Part shown: positions 9,168-18,290 of the stretch, in pieces | Layout: each line of letters opens with the position of its first letter | Position numbering within the stretch: position 1 is the first letter of the stretch | Assembly: GCF_000019185.1 (NCBI RefSeq) | Contig: NC_010334.1 | Location: forward strand, 2,356,001-2,420,000 | Reading direction: 5' to 3' | Length of the DNA: 64,000 bases | Source: Shewanella halifaxensis HAW-EB4 | GTDB lineage: Bacteria; Pseudomonadota; Gammaproteobacteria; Enterobacterales; Shewanellaceae | The notes under the pieces: model-generated | Seen by the model: only the letters and a program-made list of their open reading frames with translations | What the model was told of the DNA's origin: nothing | Database searches by the model: none | Program-made: the position numbers and the translations under genes

Positions 9168-9962
9168 GTGCCCGCTACGCAAAACTTACACGCCACAACA
9201 AACTTCTATAATACCCATGCTGATAAACTTGCAGGTCAATATGACTCTAAAACCTTTGTAGAGGTTCACGATAGTTGGATTGACCATTTAGCCGATATTT
9301 TTGCCTCGCACGCTAAACAGAAGCAAGTACCTTTGGGTAAATATAAGGGCTTAGTCAATGCACTCGATATTGGTGCTGGCTCGGGGCGTGATGCTAAATA
9401 TCTGGCGGAACAAACGAGTCCAAATCAAAGCGTTGTTGTATATGCCGTAGAGCCCGCAAATCAACTCGCAGCGATAGGTCAGAGTGTTACTCAAGATTTA
9501 AATGTGACTTGGCTACAAGATTCACTGCCTGAGCTCAATTTATTGCCTGAGCTCAGCTCATTAACTAAAAGAGATGGGTTAGCCAAAATAGGGAGGCAGG
9601 ATAAAACCAATCTAACATTTGACCTCATTCTGCTCAGCGCAATATGGATGCACATTCCTGAGTCACAGCGATTATCATCGCTTACTCGATTGGCACAGCT
9701 ACTTGAACCTCAAGGTAAGCTGATTATCACCTTACGTCACGGACCGAGTGGTGATGAACGAGTGATGCATCAGGTCAGTATCCAAGAGCTTAAGACATTA
9801 AGCAAAAAACTTGGTTTATCGATTATCGGCTGTTCCACAGCAGAGCACGACAAGCTAGGCAGAACCGAGGTGTATTGGGAGACTGTCGTATTGCAAACCG
9901 CAGTAAATTTGACACCCGCGAGCCAAGCGCTTGATGTTCCATCAGATGGAAAAGTAAGATGA
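9168..9962 (+). CDS. Class I SAM-dependent methyltransferase
   Basis: A 264-residue Rossmann methyltransferase. Motif I is LDIGAGSGRDAKYLA near residue 66; the acidic end of strand 2 is in YAVEPANQLAAIG; motif IV-like FDLILLSAIWMHIPESQR and a C-terminal LIITLRHGPSGDERVMHQVS follow. I see no DNA-methylase DPPY/NPPY motif, so a small molecule or protein substrate is as likely as DNA. The start is GTG at 9168 with AAAGGA 8 nt upstream; a nearer ATG is out of frame. The stop overlaps the next gene by 4 nt (ATGA), implying translational coupling with the HNH nuclease. Confidence 0.85.
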   Translation: MPATQNLHATTNFYNTHADKLAGQYDSKTFVEVHDSWIDHLADIFASHAKQKQVPLGKYKGLVNALDIGAGSGRDAKYLAEQTSPNQSVVVYAVEPANQLAAIGQSVTQDLNVTWLQDSLPELNLLPELSSLTKRDGLAKIGRQDKTNLTFDLILLSAIWMHIPESQRLSSLTRLAQLLEPQGKLIITLRHGPSGDERVMHQVSIQELKTLSKKLGLSIIGCSTAEHDKLGRTEVYWETVVLQTAVNLTPASQALDVPSDGKVR

Positions 9963-11083
9963 GCCTAAAACTACCCTATCAAGCCGATGCTCAACTCCAA
10001 GTTGATTTTATCGCATATTTACAACGTTTATTAGTGGAAGGGGACTTTGTCGCCACTTATAAATTTGCACTGCTGCATGCGCTTGCCGATATCTGCATCG
10101 AGCGGCCACTGCACAGTGATGTGACCGCAAATTTACATGATGCATTAGATAGTGTCATTACAATCGATGAGTTAGTCGTTAAGTTCATTGAGCTCTATTG
10201 GCAGCACTCGCTGCCTTATAACGGCGAGAATAATAGTCCCTTTATTCTTTTACAAAATTCCGGAGCACAATCAGCGTTAATCCAAAGTCTGGCAGTGTTT
10301 CGGAGCCAAGGTGTACGCACGGTAGGTCAATTAAAGCAGCATGCTGATTGGAACAAGTTAGTCAGCAAGACCCGCAGCACCTTTAAACAAGGACCGCTTT
10401 GGCGATTACAGCTTCTTGCTGGCAAAGAGGAATGCTTTTATTACCAACACGACACGTCGATAAAGTATATTCAGCTAAAACCTGGCATCGCGTTTTGCTT
10501 TAGGCGCTTTTACGATCTCGTGGTGTCACTTTCAAGAACCCATTGGACACAGAAAGTCAGCGCTTTTCCTGCAAATTATGCGGCAATAGGTGGCTACGGC
10601 AACTTGTCAGACTTTCTGTTTGGCAGTGATCGCAGCTCGATTATTAGCGCAAGACCTGTATTTGAAGAGATCCAGCAAGGTAAGTGTTTCTATTGTAATA
10701 AACCGCTTAAAGATGAGGGCAGCCACAAGGGAGAAGTGGATCACTTTATCCCTTGGGCGCGATATCCAAACGATCTCGGGCATAACTTTGTGCTAGCTCA
10801 TAGTGCTTGCAACAATGCCAAACGCGATCACTTAGCGGCGCAAAGACACAAAGATCGCTGGCATGAACAAAACATTATTCGAAATGAAAAACTGATCACA
10901 ACTGAACTGAGCAAGTACTTTGTCTGCGAAAGTAGCCGTTCAGAGGCCATTGCTGCATGGGCTTATCAGTTAGCGTTGCAAGGCGAATCGTCCCTGTGGT
11001 TAACAGGTAAGCAGTTTGAATCAGTAATTCCTCCAGAATCTGGGCTGAACGCCTTATCGTCGGGAAAAACGGTCATTTATTAA
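9959..11083 (+). CDS. HNH endonuclease domain protein
   Basis: A 374-residue protein whose C-terminal third holds a zinc-stabilised HNH nuclease: CFYC (Cys242, Cys245), EVDHFIPW (catalytic His near 261), Asn in GHNFVLAHSACNNAKRDH (about 275-290, with the second zinc cysteine). The N-terminal 230 residues are helical and I do not recognise a named domain. It overlaps the methyltransferase by 4 nt. Methyltransferase/HNH pairs occur in defence islands and the coupling suggests one function, but a classic restriction-modification role is not shown because the methylase lacks DNA-methylase motifs. Confidence 0.8.
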   Translation: MSLKLPYQADAQLQVDFIAYLQRLLVEGDFVATYKFALLHALADICIERPLHSDVTANLHDALDSVITIDELVVKFIELYWQHSLPYNGENNSPFILLQNSGAQSALIQSLAVFRSQGVRTVGQLKQHADWNKLVSKTRSTFKQGPLWRLQLLAGKEECFYYQHDTSIKYIQLKPGIAFCFRRFYDLVVSLSRTHWTQKVSAFPANYAAIGGYGNLSDFLFGSDRSSIISARPVFEEIQQGKCFYCNKPLKDEGSHKGEVDHFIPWARYPNDLGHNFVLAHSACNNAKRDHLAAQRHKDRWHEQNIIRNEKLITTELSKYFVCESSRSEAIAAWAYQLALQGESSLWLTGKQFESVIPPESGLNALSSGKTVIY

Positions 11084-11092
11084 ATGACCGTT
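11068..11092 (+). terminator. Terminator overlapping the HNH gene stop
   Basis: Stem AACGGTCATT / AATGACCGTT overlaps the last codons of the HNH gene and is followed by TATTATCTTTATT. It lies between convergent genes and could serve both directions. Confidence 0.7.
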
Positions 11093-11099
11093 ATTATCT

Positions 11100-13559
11100 T
11101 TATTGCATTTGTACTAAGGCCTCTAAAGCATTTGTAAGTGACATATATATATCGGCTTGCGCATCACAGGTTACAACCCAGTCACGGCCTTTGCCTTTAT
11201 TATCAGGGACACCACGTAATGCACAACCATCAACTCGCGAAATTGCTTGTTCCAGTTTTACAATCGCTTCCTCGGAATCACTGCTATCTATGGCGAGTAC
11301 GGCTTGGGATAGGAAGTTGAGCATAGCTTGTTGGTTACCATCGGTAGTTATCTCAACTTGTTCGAGGCTTACTGCATCGGCACTGGCATGCATCACCTCT
11401 ATCTCTACATACTCTTCTGGTAGTGCTGCAAAAATAGTCACATTATCGGGAGTACCTAGACCAAGGTGATCACCAGTAACCAACTGTAATTCATATGAAC
11501 CTTCCATATCAGGAATTAACGATGGGAACATAGTATCTGTATCAGTAAAACTAGCATTACTACCAGAGGGAGTTGAGATTACAGACCAAGAGAAGGTCAT
11601 GTCATCCAGTTCCGGATCATAGCTAGCGCTGCCATCAAGTGAGACCAAAGTATTAACTATTACAAGCTGGTCTGCCCCAGCTACAGAGGTTGGTGCAAGG
11701 TTGTGAGTACTAATAAGCACTGAATCCGCCATACTTGATTGGTGCAAGTTGTCAGTCACAATTAACTCAACTGTATATTCACCGAAGGCATCGATTACAA
11801 AGCTCGGATTAGCACTATTAGCCTGCGTTAGTGAAACAGTGCTGCCAGAGGGTAATGATGAAAATGACCAATTATACCCGAGTGACTCTGTTGGAGTATT
11901 GTCATCAAAAGATGATGTACCATCTAAAATTATCGTATCACCTAGCCTAGCAGTTTGGTCTTCTCCTGCATTTGCAATCGGTAGTCCATCAGTAGCAGAC
12001 ACCAGAATAAATTCAATTTTATAATCGTATGAGGCGTTAAAAGGAGGGGAGAATGAGGCTTGAGAAGTCATCTGAAATTGATATTCTCCAGCCGCTAAGG
12101 GCAAGGCAGCGTCTAACACTGAAACTGGCTCTTGCGGGAAGTTAGGCTGTAATTCAACCTGTTCAGATGCTAGATTGTAAAAAGCAAGGTATGCCTCTAA
12201 CCCCAAAATACTTCCAGTGGCATCTAGGTTAGAATACTCAACATTGACTGCTGAAAGCTGATACTCGGGAGGAATTGTAACTGTTAACCAATCCCAATCT
12301 ATCATTACGGGAGCACTATCACCAGAGTCTCCGATTGAGTTGGTACCAATAATAGTATTGGCCCCTGGTTTCATTGTTAAGTTAACGTCATAGGACTCAG
12401 GTAGGTCACCATCTACGGACTCATTGTAGACCGATAGCGCTTCTGCGCGAAAGAGGGCACTGTAGAGCTCTGTTGTTCCAATATCTATTACTTGGGCAGC
12501 AAAAACAATTTGGCCTAAATTGTTGAGCGATGAAGTTGAAATAGCAGTACTACTACCAACTGTTAAAGAAACGATCTGCTTACCACTAATTATATCCCCA
12601 GTTTCTATGACTGTGATTGGTGGTTCGCCAGATGAGTCAACTAAGTATAAGCCGCCGATACTTCCGCTATCAGTTTTGTTTGCAGCAAATAGAACTTGAT
12701 TAAAATCATTTAAAGACGTGTTATCAAAAAAACGAATGAATCCAGCATGGGTATCGACTAAACTCAAGTTTCCCTCAGATGTAATTAGCCCTATTTTCTT
12801 AATTGCGTGTCCATCAGTTGAATATCCATTAGCTGAATAACTAATATTTCCAGAATTATTAAATCCTAATTGATAATTTGGATTTCCAAAGTCGGCTCTA
12901 GTACCAAGTGAGTAGCGATGTAATGAATTGTCAACATTAAGCCTAATAGCCTCAATAAAGTTAGGCGGTTCAGATAGTGCAACGCAAACAGCAGCTTCAC
13001 CATTGTCATTGATGACTGCTGAGCCGCGAACGTTGATGGAAGGCATTAGCTCACTCACAATATTTACACCGTCGGTGACAACCAATTCATCTTGAGTACT
13101 AAATGCGACTTGGCCTGAATTATTGATGTCAGTAGCGGTAGTATAATAGCTTGGTGTATCTGCCAGTGAGACAAATGGCTCGTTTGTTCCTGTAAATATC
13201 TGTTTGTACTGTCCTAAAAACTCATTAAATGCAATAGTACCTTCATCATTTATTCCTATCCCATAACTGCTATTGGCCGGTATATGGCCAGCGAAGCTCT
13301 GTCTAATTAAAGTTAGGGTTAAATTAGATGTTAGATCTATGTCTGTAGCTTTGTAGATTGCTGCTGTTCCATCTTGAAATTCAACATTAAATACCACTTC
13401 ACCACTATTATTCATTCCAAATGCAGTTGCAAACTGGGAAGCGGTAACAAAATCAGTTTTGGTGTTTGCAATTTCTGTGAAAGAGAACGAGTCGGATGCT
13501 CCAACGTTAGCAGAGCATATATATAGTACTAAATTAACAAATAATAATCGTAATCTCAT
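11100..13559 (-). CDS. Secreted repeat protein with PKD domains
   Basis: An 819-residue exported protein. Signal peptide residues 1-21. Residues 25-390 hold repeats of the type INNSGQVAFS / NDEGTIAFNE, a pattern of extracellular beta-rich repeat proteins. Two PKD/Ig-like domains follow at about 530-620 (IANAGEDQTARLGDTIILDG) and 625-715 (SVAGADQLVIVNTLVSLDG). The C-terminal 90 residues are helical with two Cys (CALRGVPD, VTCDAQAD) that could form a disulfide. No enzymatic motif was seen. Probably a surface or matrix-binding protein; the exact ligand is unknown. Confidence 0.75.
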   Translation of the reverse strand: MRLRLLFVNLVLYICSANVGASDSFSFTEIANTKTDFVTASQFATAFGMNNSGEVVFNVEFQDGTAAIYKATDIDLTSNLTLTLIRQSFAGHIPANSSYGIGINDEGTIAFNEFLGQYKQIFTGTNEPFVSLADTPSYYTTATDINNSGQVAFSTQDELVVTDGVNIVSELMPSINVRGSAVINDNGEAAVCVALSEPPNFIEAIRLNVDNSLHRYSLGTRADFGNPNYQLGFNNSGNISYSANGYSTDGHAIKKIGLITSEGNLSLVDTHAGFIRFFDNTSLNDFNQVLFAANKTDSGSIGGLYLVDSSGEPPITVIETGDIISGKQIVSLTVGSSTAISTSSLNNLGQIVFAAQVIDIGTTELYSALFRAEALSVYNESVDGDLPESYDVNLTMKPGANTIIGTNSIGDSGDSAPVMIDWDWLTVTIPPEYQLSAVNVEYSNLDATGSILGLEAYLAFYNLASEQVELQPNFPQEPVSVLDAALPLAAGEYQFQMTSQASFSPPFNASYDYKIEFILVSATDGLPIANAGEDQTARLGDTIILDGTSSFDDNTPTESLGYNWSFSSLPSGSTVSLTQANSANPSFVIDAFGEYTVELIVTDNLHQSSMADSVLISTHNLAPTSVAGADQLVIVNTLVSLDGSASYDPELDDMTFSWSVISTPSGSNASFTDTDTMFPSLIPDMEGSYELQLVTGDHLGLGTPDNVTIFAALPEEYVEIEVMHASADAVSLEQVEITTDGNQQAMLNFLSQAVLAIDSSDSEEAIVKLEQAISRVDGCALRGVPDNKGKGRDWVVTCDAQADIYMSLTNALEALVQMQ

Positions 13560-13895
13560 GATAGTACTCCTTATATTATAAGTGAACTACCGGATATTTA
13601 AGGTTACGCTATCAAAATATTGTAAAGCATTCCTATCTGATTTTACTGCAAAACAATGTAAAGTTAATGTATCGCTGGATTGATGCTGATTAATTTTGAT
13701 AGCAGAGTACTGTAAATATTCCGGGTTACCAGCTATTGAATTATTGGCTCTATTTACAATTCAACTTGTACGAAAATCTTGTTTAGAGACTTTGGTATAT
13801 CTATACTCTTTGAGAATGAAACAAATAAGGCTTAACCGCTTCATCCATATGGGTGAGGTTTGCGGAAGTATTACTGTGGGGCGATTGAAAATTGA
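13560..13895. other. Gene-free stretch upstream of the PKD protein
   Basis: About 335 bp. Several TGTAAA strings recur (ATTGTAAAGC, AATGTAAAGT, ACTGTAAATA), which might be regulator sites, but spacing is irregular. A 67-codon frame at 13696-13899 has no recognisable features and is not called. Confidence 0.4.
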
Positions 13896-14954
13896 CTAGT
13901 GGTTAGACAATAATTTCACTAATAACTGGTTTTGTGAGGTGCAATGCATTTTGCTTAGAATGTGGTGAAGGTGGGTACGTACTGTATTGTGGCTGACATG
14001 TAATTGTTCCGCTGCCTCTGGCAGAGTCAAGCCACTTAATAGTTTGTCAATAAGCACCAATTCTTTAGGAGTAAAACTGTACACTAACTGCCACCACTGG
14101 GGGATAGTGGCTGCAGTTTTTAAGTTCAGCAAAAATAAAGGTTCTTTGTCCAGCGACTGCAACATTGTCAGCTCTATATCAATTAGTGGCTCGGTGGATA
14201 ATCTTAAAGTCTGATGTTGATGATTTTGATAGAGGGAGACCTTCTTAATGGTGTGTTCTAACCAATCATGGTGACGATGCGAACGAAACCGGAATCGGCC
14301 CATGCCTGGTGCCAGCAAATTGTGTTCTAGCAGCGCATCGTAAAATGGCGCAGAGCAATGGATCAATGCTCCAGTTTGACTGATGATGCCAACAGCCTGA
14401 CCAGAAAGTTCCAATGCTTGTATAATATTGGCCATGCGGTTTTTCAAAAAGCTTAATTGATTTCTATTTTCGGTGACCACCTTGATGTGGGGGATTAGCT
14501 GCTTTAGCAAACCAATTTCTTCGATGTCATAATCACCTTGATGTCGCCCTCGATTGACGGCAAAAGCAATGTTTGAGTTTTGCGTTTTGATGAGTGCCCC
14601 GCAGATGTATCGACTATCAACATATTTGTAGTATTCCCCCACGGGATGAGATTGAATCTGTTTATAAACTTCTGAGCTAAGTGTAACAAGCTGCCCATGA
14701 GGAAATTGGTTTACATAATGGTAATATGGGTCTTGGGCTAAGGCATGGGCATACTCATCCATCAGCTGAGAAGTGCCGTTGTTTCCATCTGAGAGAGATA
14801 AATTTAAAGACTGATTTTCAGGATTTTCGACTAGCAAAGCAATACCGCTGTTTGTTACACGCCTCAATTCATCTAGCATAGGGTTAAAATTATCTTCCGT
14901 GAATGTGTTTGCATGAAGCAGTTCAAGTAGATGGGCGAGCTGTTCGGCGTTCAT
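13896..14954 (-). CDS. LuxR family transcriptional regulator
   Basis: A 352-residue regulator. The C-terminal GerE-type helix-turn-helix spans about 287-348, with the hallmark FTPKELVLIDKLLSG and EAAEQLHVSHNTVRTHLHH. The N-terminal 270 residues resemble PAS/GAF-like sensor architecture (a segment IALLVENPENQSLNLSL, another QAVGIISQTGALIHCSAPF). No receiver domain, so it is not a response regulator. It is transcribed toward the PKD protein gene, a possible but unproven target. Ligand unknown. Confidence 0.85.
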   Translation of the reverse strand: MNAEQLAHLLELLHANTFTEDNFNPMLDELRRVTNSGIALLVENPENQSLNLSLSDGNNGTSQLMDEYAHALAQDPYYHYVNQFPHGQLVTLSSEVYKQIQSHPVGEYYKYVDSRYICGALIKTQNSNIAFAVNRGRHQGDYDIEEIGLLKQLIPHIKVVTENRNQLSFLKNRMANIIQALELSGQAVGIISQTGALIHCSAPFYDALLEHNLLAPGMGRFRFRSHRHHDWLEHTIKKVSLYQNHQHQTLRLSTEPLIDIELTMLQSLDKEPLFLLNLKTAATIPQWWQLVYSFTPKELVLIDKLLSGLTLPEAAEQLHVSHNTVRTHLHHILSKMHCTSQNQLLVKLLSNH

Positions 14955-15165
14955 AAAACTGTTACCTATGATTACGAATATCTCCTTTTAAAAGTATAGA
15001 AGCTATTCATTAATCCCCGCCCTTAAACTCGGTATACATACTTATGAATCCTTCTCTCTAGTTTCTTACTGCTGAGTGTGGAAGCTAACTGTGACACCCA
15101 TAATTGTTGGCTAGAATTTCAACCTCTGACTAAGCTTTAATAATCACAATTGGACAGAGATTGTT

Positions 15166-16146
15166 ATGGCCAGACCAAGAAGCACGTTAGTTAGCGTGGA
15201 AGACACTCCTTTTTACCACTGCACATCTAGATGCGTGCGAAAATCCTGGCTGACTGGCGTCGATAAATATACGGGCCAGTCTTATGAGCATCGTCGTGAT
15301 TGGGTTGAATCAAGACTCCTTGAGTTAGCAAGTGTCTTTGCAATAGACGTAAGCGCTTATGCGGTGATGTCCAATCACCTTCATTTGGTGCTGAGGGTGG
15401 ATATTTTTGAAGCGAACAGTTGGACGGATAGAGAAGTAGTAGAGCACTGGCACCAACTGTTTAAAGGCACCGACATTACTCAAAAATTCACCAAAGGTGA
15501 GGTCATTGAAAGTGTTGAAGTTAGCAGTCTAAAACATTCGATTGCTCAATACCGAGGTCGATTAAGTGACATATCTTGGTTTATGCGAGCACTCAATGAG
15601 CCCATTGCTCGCATGGCCAATAAAGAAGATAACTGCACAGGTCGTTTCTGGGAAGGAAGGTTCAAATCTCAAGCTTTGCTTGGTGAAGCAGCCGTCCTGG
15701 CTTGCATGGCTTATGTTGACCTTAATCCAGTTCGCGCAAAAATGGCTGATAACCTAGAGCAATCAGACCACACGAGTATTCAGCTTAGAATCAAATCTGC
15801 CCTAAATGGTGAGCAACCCAGTACGTTACTGCCTTTTGTTGGTAACGAACGCAAGGATATGCCAAAAGGGCTGATGTTCAGTGCCAAAGATTACCTGCAA
15901 CTGGTTGATGATACGGGGAGGGTAATTCGAAATGATAAGCGTGGGGCTATAAGCGCTACCTCTTTGAAAGTACTCCAAAGGCTTAATATTCCACAAGCAA
16001 ACTGGATTAAACTCACGAGTGGTTTTAGTCGATTATTCAAAGGTCCAGTCGGCACGCTTGAAGAGCTCGATGCTTACTGCGAACACCTAGAGCGTAAACG
16101 AAGGCAAGGCGCCGCTAATTGTCGACGATGGTTAGATAGCGCTTAG
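15166..16146 (+). CDS. REP-associated tyrosine transposase (RAYT)
   Basis: A 326-residue Y1-type (IS200-like) transposase. The HUH metal-binding motif is NHLHLVLR (about residues 70-77) after AYAVMS; the tyrosine nucleophile region is likely the helix ACMAYVDLNPVRA (about 178-190). The N-terminus DTPFYHCTSRCVRK and the GRFWEGRFKSQALL block are diagnostic of RAYTs. Such proteins cut and join single-stranded REP hairpins. About 75% similar by eye to the copy at 54372-55352. It appears intact. Confidence 0.92.
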   Translation: MARPRSTLVSVEDTPFYHCTSRCVRKSWLTGVDKYTGQSYEHRRDWVESRLLELASVFAIDVSAYAVMSNHLHLVLRVDIFEANSWTDREVVEHWHQLFKGTDITQKFTKGEVIESVEVSSLKHSIAQYRGRLSDISWFMRALNEPIARMANKEDNCTGRFWEGRFKSQALLGEAAVLACMAYVDLNPVRAKMADNLEQSDHTSIQLRIKSALNGEQPSTLLPFVGNERKDMPKGLMFSAKDYLQLVDDTGRVIRNDKRGAISATSLKVLQRLNIPQANWIKLTSGFSRLFKGPVGTLEELDAYCEHLERKRRQGAANCRRWLDSA

Positions 16147-16188
16147 CAAAACCGCGTAACGACAAAGACACAATATTTAGAAAAACTC

Positions 16189-16204
16189 CCGAACCTATGT
16201 TCGG
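16189..16204 (+). terminator. Hairpin after RAYT copy 1
   Basis: CCGAAC-CTAT-GTTCGG followed by CGTTTTTG. It can act as a terminator; because copy 2 has the same stem at the same place it may also be the REP-like recognition hairpin of the transposase. Confidence 0.65.
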
Positions 16205-16523
16205 CGTTTTTGTTACTTGCTTACTGGTTAAATAGCTGGGATTTTAGTGATTGGAAATGGTTCTATGCTTAATTTAGTGTAGAACCACATAAATGTGGTT
16301 TTGAGGGCTGGGGCTGTATGTCAGTAACCCTGATTATTTTGTTGATTCTAGAACATGAAATAATTATGGATGGCCATGTAGTTTTTGATGTAGTTTTTTT
16401 TACCTAAAGGAATATCGTTAATTAAATGAGCAAACAGTTTAGCGTCCATGATTTCCCTTATTGGCTAATTAGCAGGGGATCTATTCGGTATAGGTAGACG
16501 ATACCTGTTTTTTTTACTACTCG
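16205..16523. other. Gene-free stretch with one small hairpin
   Basis: About 320 bp between the RAYT element and the M15-like gene. A perfect stem AACCACAT-AA-ATGTGGTT followed by TTG lies at 16283-16300. Nothing else was recognised. Confidence 0.45.
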
Positions 16524-17096
16524 CTAATACCTCAGTTGCTTAATCATGGTTATAGCGTCAACTCCTATGCCTCCTTTACCTGGCGTTCGCCGACCCGTAA
16601 TTTGATTGGTATTCATCAATTGTACAAACTGACTCATCTGTGGCCCGTAACTGATATGCAGTGGCCGTGATTTTCCATAATAGTAGATACGGTCAAACTT
16701 AAGATTTTCTGCAATCCACAGCGCGACTTCGTCCATCTGGTTTGGCATTGCATCAACAAAAAAGTCGACTGCAGCTCCAAGGCGAGGGCAGATCACTTTC
16801 CCTTTGCTATTGAGCTCATGGCTGGCGTGTTGGTCAAGGTTTGGCGCAATGTGTGGATTGTCATTCTTTTTAATCGCTCGCGCTAATTCAGCTGAGCAGA
16901 AGCCATAGCTGAGGGTGATAGAGCCAAACTGGTCAACATTAGGGTCGAGTATATTGATAGCAAGCTGTTGTAAGGCTTCTATGGATGCTTGTTGTTCTGG
17001 AGTGTTGGTAAGTTTTCGTTTGGTTTGAGTTTGGCTGCAGTAAAGCAGATCCGCCAAGGTGAAATATTTGCTTAATTTTGAATGGTTTTGCATCAC
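16524..17096 (-). CDS. Peptidase M15-like protein
   Basis: A 190-residue protein that resembles the M15_3 D-Ala-D-Ala carboxypeptidase-like family: YFTLADLL at the start, SITLSYGFCSAELARA (the position of the family's SGYR segment), QHASHE with GAAVDFFVD (metal-binding His and Asp), and LHISYG near 150 (third ligand). There is no signal peptide, so a periplasmic peptidoglycan role is not supported; such proteins also occur in phage and defence loci. It lies upstream of nothing obvious; the EF-hand gene is 60 nt away on the same strand. Function uncertain. Confidence 0.6.
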   Translation of the reverse strand: MMQNHSKLSKYFTLADLLYCSQTQTKRKLTNTPEQQASIEALQQLAINILDPNVDQFGSITLSYGFCSAELARAIKKNDNPHIAPNLDQHASHELNSKGKVICPRLGAAVDFFVDAMPNQMDEVALWIAENLKFDRIYYYGKSRPLHISYGPQMSQFVQLMNTNQITGRRTPGKGGIGVDAITMIKQLRY

Positions 17097-17155
17097 GTTG
17101 ATACTCGAGATTGAGGGCTAAAGTGCTTTAAATAAAGCGCTCTCATTCAATACGA

Positions 17156-17374
17156 TTATTGGCTGTTGAACCATTCACAAAATTCTTCGAAATCGATACT
17201 GCCGCTGCCATCTAAGTCTATTGCGTTAAAACCTATCTCGACGCTTTCACCTGGTTCAATCGCCTCTAGGGCGAGTAAAAGGTCTTTGAACTCAGAAAGT
17301 ACGATACTGCCATCTCCATCCGTATCAAAATAGTCGAAATTTTCTTTGAGCTCTTCTTGGCATATATCAGTCAT
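17156..17374 (-). CDS. EF-hand calcium-binding protein, copy 1
   Basis: A 72-residue protein with two EF-hand loops, DTDGDGSIVLSE and DLDGSGSIDFEE, both with the canonical D-x-D-x-D/S-G pattern. I place the start at MTDICQEEL because an AGGGG ribosome site precedes it and the paralogue at 41820 starts at the same residue; an upstream in-frame ATG at 17416 is possible. It forms an inverted duplication with 41820-42038 (about 85% similar by eye). Probably a cytosolic calcium sensor or buffer; no partner domain. Confidence 0.85.
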   Translation of the reverse strand: MTDICQEELKENFDYFDTDGDGSIVLSEFKDLLLALEAIEPGESVEIGFNAIDLDGSGSIDFEEFCEWFNSQ

Positions 17375-17465
17375 ATTGACCCCTACGTTAGTATTGCTTT
17401 CAATTTTTCCAACCAAAAGATATTGAATTAACTTACATTTTATTTAGCTTGATGAGTCAATCGAC

Positions 17466-17657
17466 TTATTGTTCAAGTTCATCATGATCCTCTCGCACTA
17501 TTTCGTCAACAAATACTGAGTTAGCTAGCGATAAGCCGATGGTGACACCGCAGAGAATCCATAGATTTGCCGGATGTTTGATGGGGTGGCGATTACGTGC
17601 TACTGGCCTAACGTCTCCTGCTATTATTAGGCGGTATGTTTGCACATTAGGCTTCAA
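17466..17657 (-). pseudogene. Truncated membrane-anchored small protein upstream of EF-hand
   Basis: The frame carries HPANLWILCGVTIGLSLA (a membrane segment) then SVFVDEIVREDHDELEQ and a stop. The copy at 41599-41810 continues after LEQ with a coiled-coil stretch KVDLLSELNEQQAKLTQ, so this copy appears truncated by a stop codon. The 3' end of the TetR gene overlaps its start by 11 nt. The parental protein would be a small anchored coiled-coil protein of unknown role. Confidence 0.5.
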
Positions 17658-18240
17658 ATGCCCTTAATACCACCATCACAACGGTTTCTACTTTCTCTTC
17701 TAACTCTTTCCCTTCAGGGATAGGCGATTGCCTTATCACTTGCGGCCAAAACAACTCCCCTTGGAACAAGCTAGTGTAAACATTGGTGATGATTCTAAGA
17801 TCCGTCTGCTTCAGTTTTCCAGAATCCATTGCGGCGCTAAACCAGTGTGTCACAGCTTTGGTGCTATAGATGGTGGTCACCAATTTTCGCGCCATATCGG
17901 GTTGGCGTAAAAATTCCAGCAAAATGGTACGTGCTAGTGCCATGCCACAGATATTGTAGAGAGTATCTACCTCTAGGTAAGTTATGGCTTTCAACTGCTC
18001 ATATAGACTGAGTTCAGGATTGAATGGATAAGTTAACGTTTCATCAATCGAAGCTTGAATGATGGTCAACACCGATTCAAATAACTTTTCTTTGCTCTCA
18101 TAATGCCGGTATAGCGTGCGCTTTGAGACCTCTGCCGTCGTGCAGATCCTATCCATGTTCGCCGCGATAAATCCATGATGAATGAACTCTTCTTTGGCGG
18201 CATTAATAATGGCCAGACGTTTCTGCTCTGAGCGTGTCAT
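17647..18240 (-). CDS. TetR/AcrR family repressor of the RND pump
   Basis: A 197-residue regulator: N-terminal TetR helix-turn-helix (residues 8-55, AAEVSKRTLYRHYESKEKLF region, preceded by ANMDRICT) and a C-terminal helical ligand domain. It is divergent from the RND efflux operon at 18454, with two tandem inverted repeats in the shared 213-bp gap, the classic layout of a local efflux repressor. Ligand unknown. Confidence 0.9.
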   Translation of the reverse strand: MTRSEQKRLAIINAAKEEFIHHGFIAANMDRICTTAEVSKRTLYRHYESKEKLFESVLTIIQASIDETLTYPFNPELSLYEQLKAITYLEVDTLYNICGMALARTILLEFLRQPDMARKLVTTIYSTKAVTHWFSAAMDSGKLKQTDLRIITNVYTSLFQGELFWPQVIRQSPIPEGKELEEKVETVVMVVLRAFEA

Positions 18241-18290
18241 CTTTTCTCTCCCGTTTTTAACATTGATGATTTTAGCAAGCGAGATCGCAA

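Larger units (their letters stand above)
15091..16204 (+). mobile_element. RAYT element, copy 1
   Basis: A unit consisting of a 75-bp leader starting GTGACACCCATAATTGTTG, the transposase gene, and a hairpin CCGAAC-N4-GTTCGG about 45 bp after the stop. The same layout recurs at 54303-55414, and the leader recurs at relics 37773 and 41239. The boundaries are inferred from where these copies begin and end to match. Confidence 0.6.

Noticed and set aside
9168..11083. Methyltransferase-HNH pair as a classical type II restriction-modification system
   Set aside because: The methyltransferase has no DPPY/NPPY-type catalytic motif or target-recognition region that I can see.
17600..17640. attC-like inverted core (GCCTAA...GTTAGGC) near the EF-hand locus
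   Set aside because: The inverse core is imperfect, no integrase gene is present and no cassette array follows.
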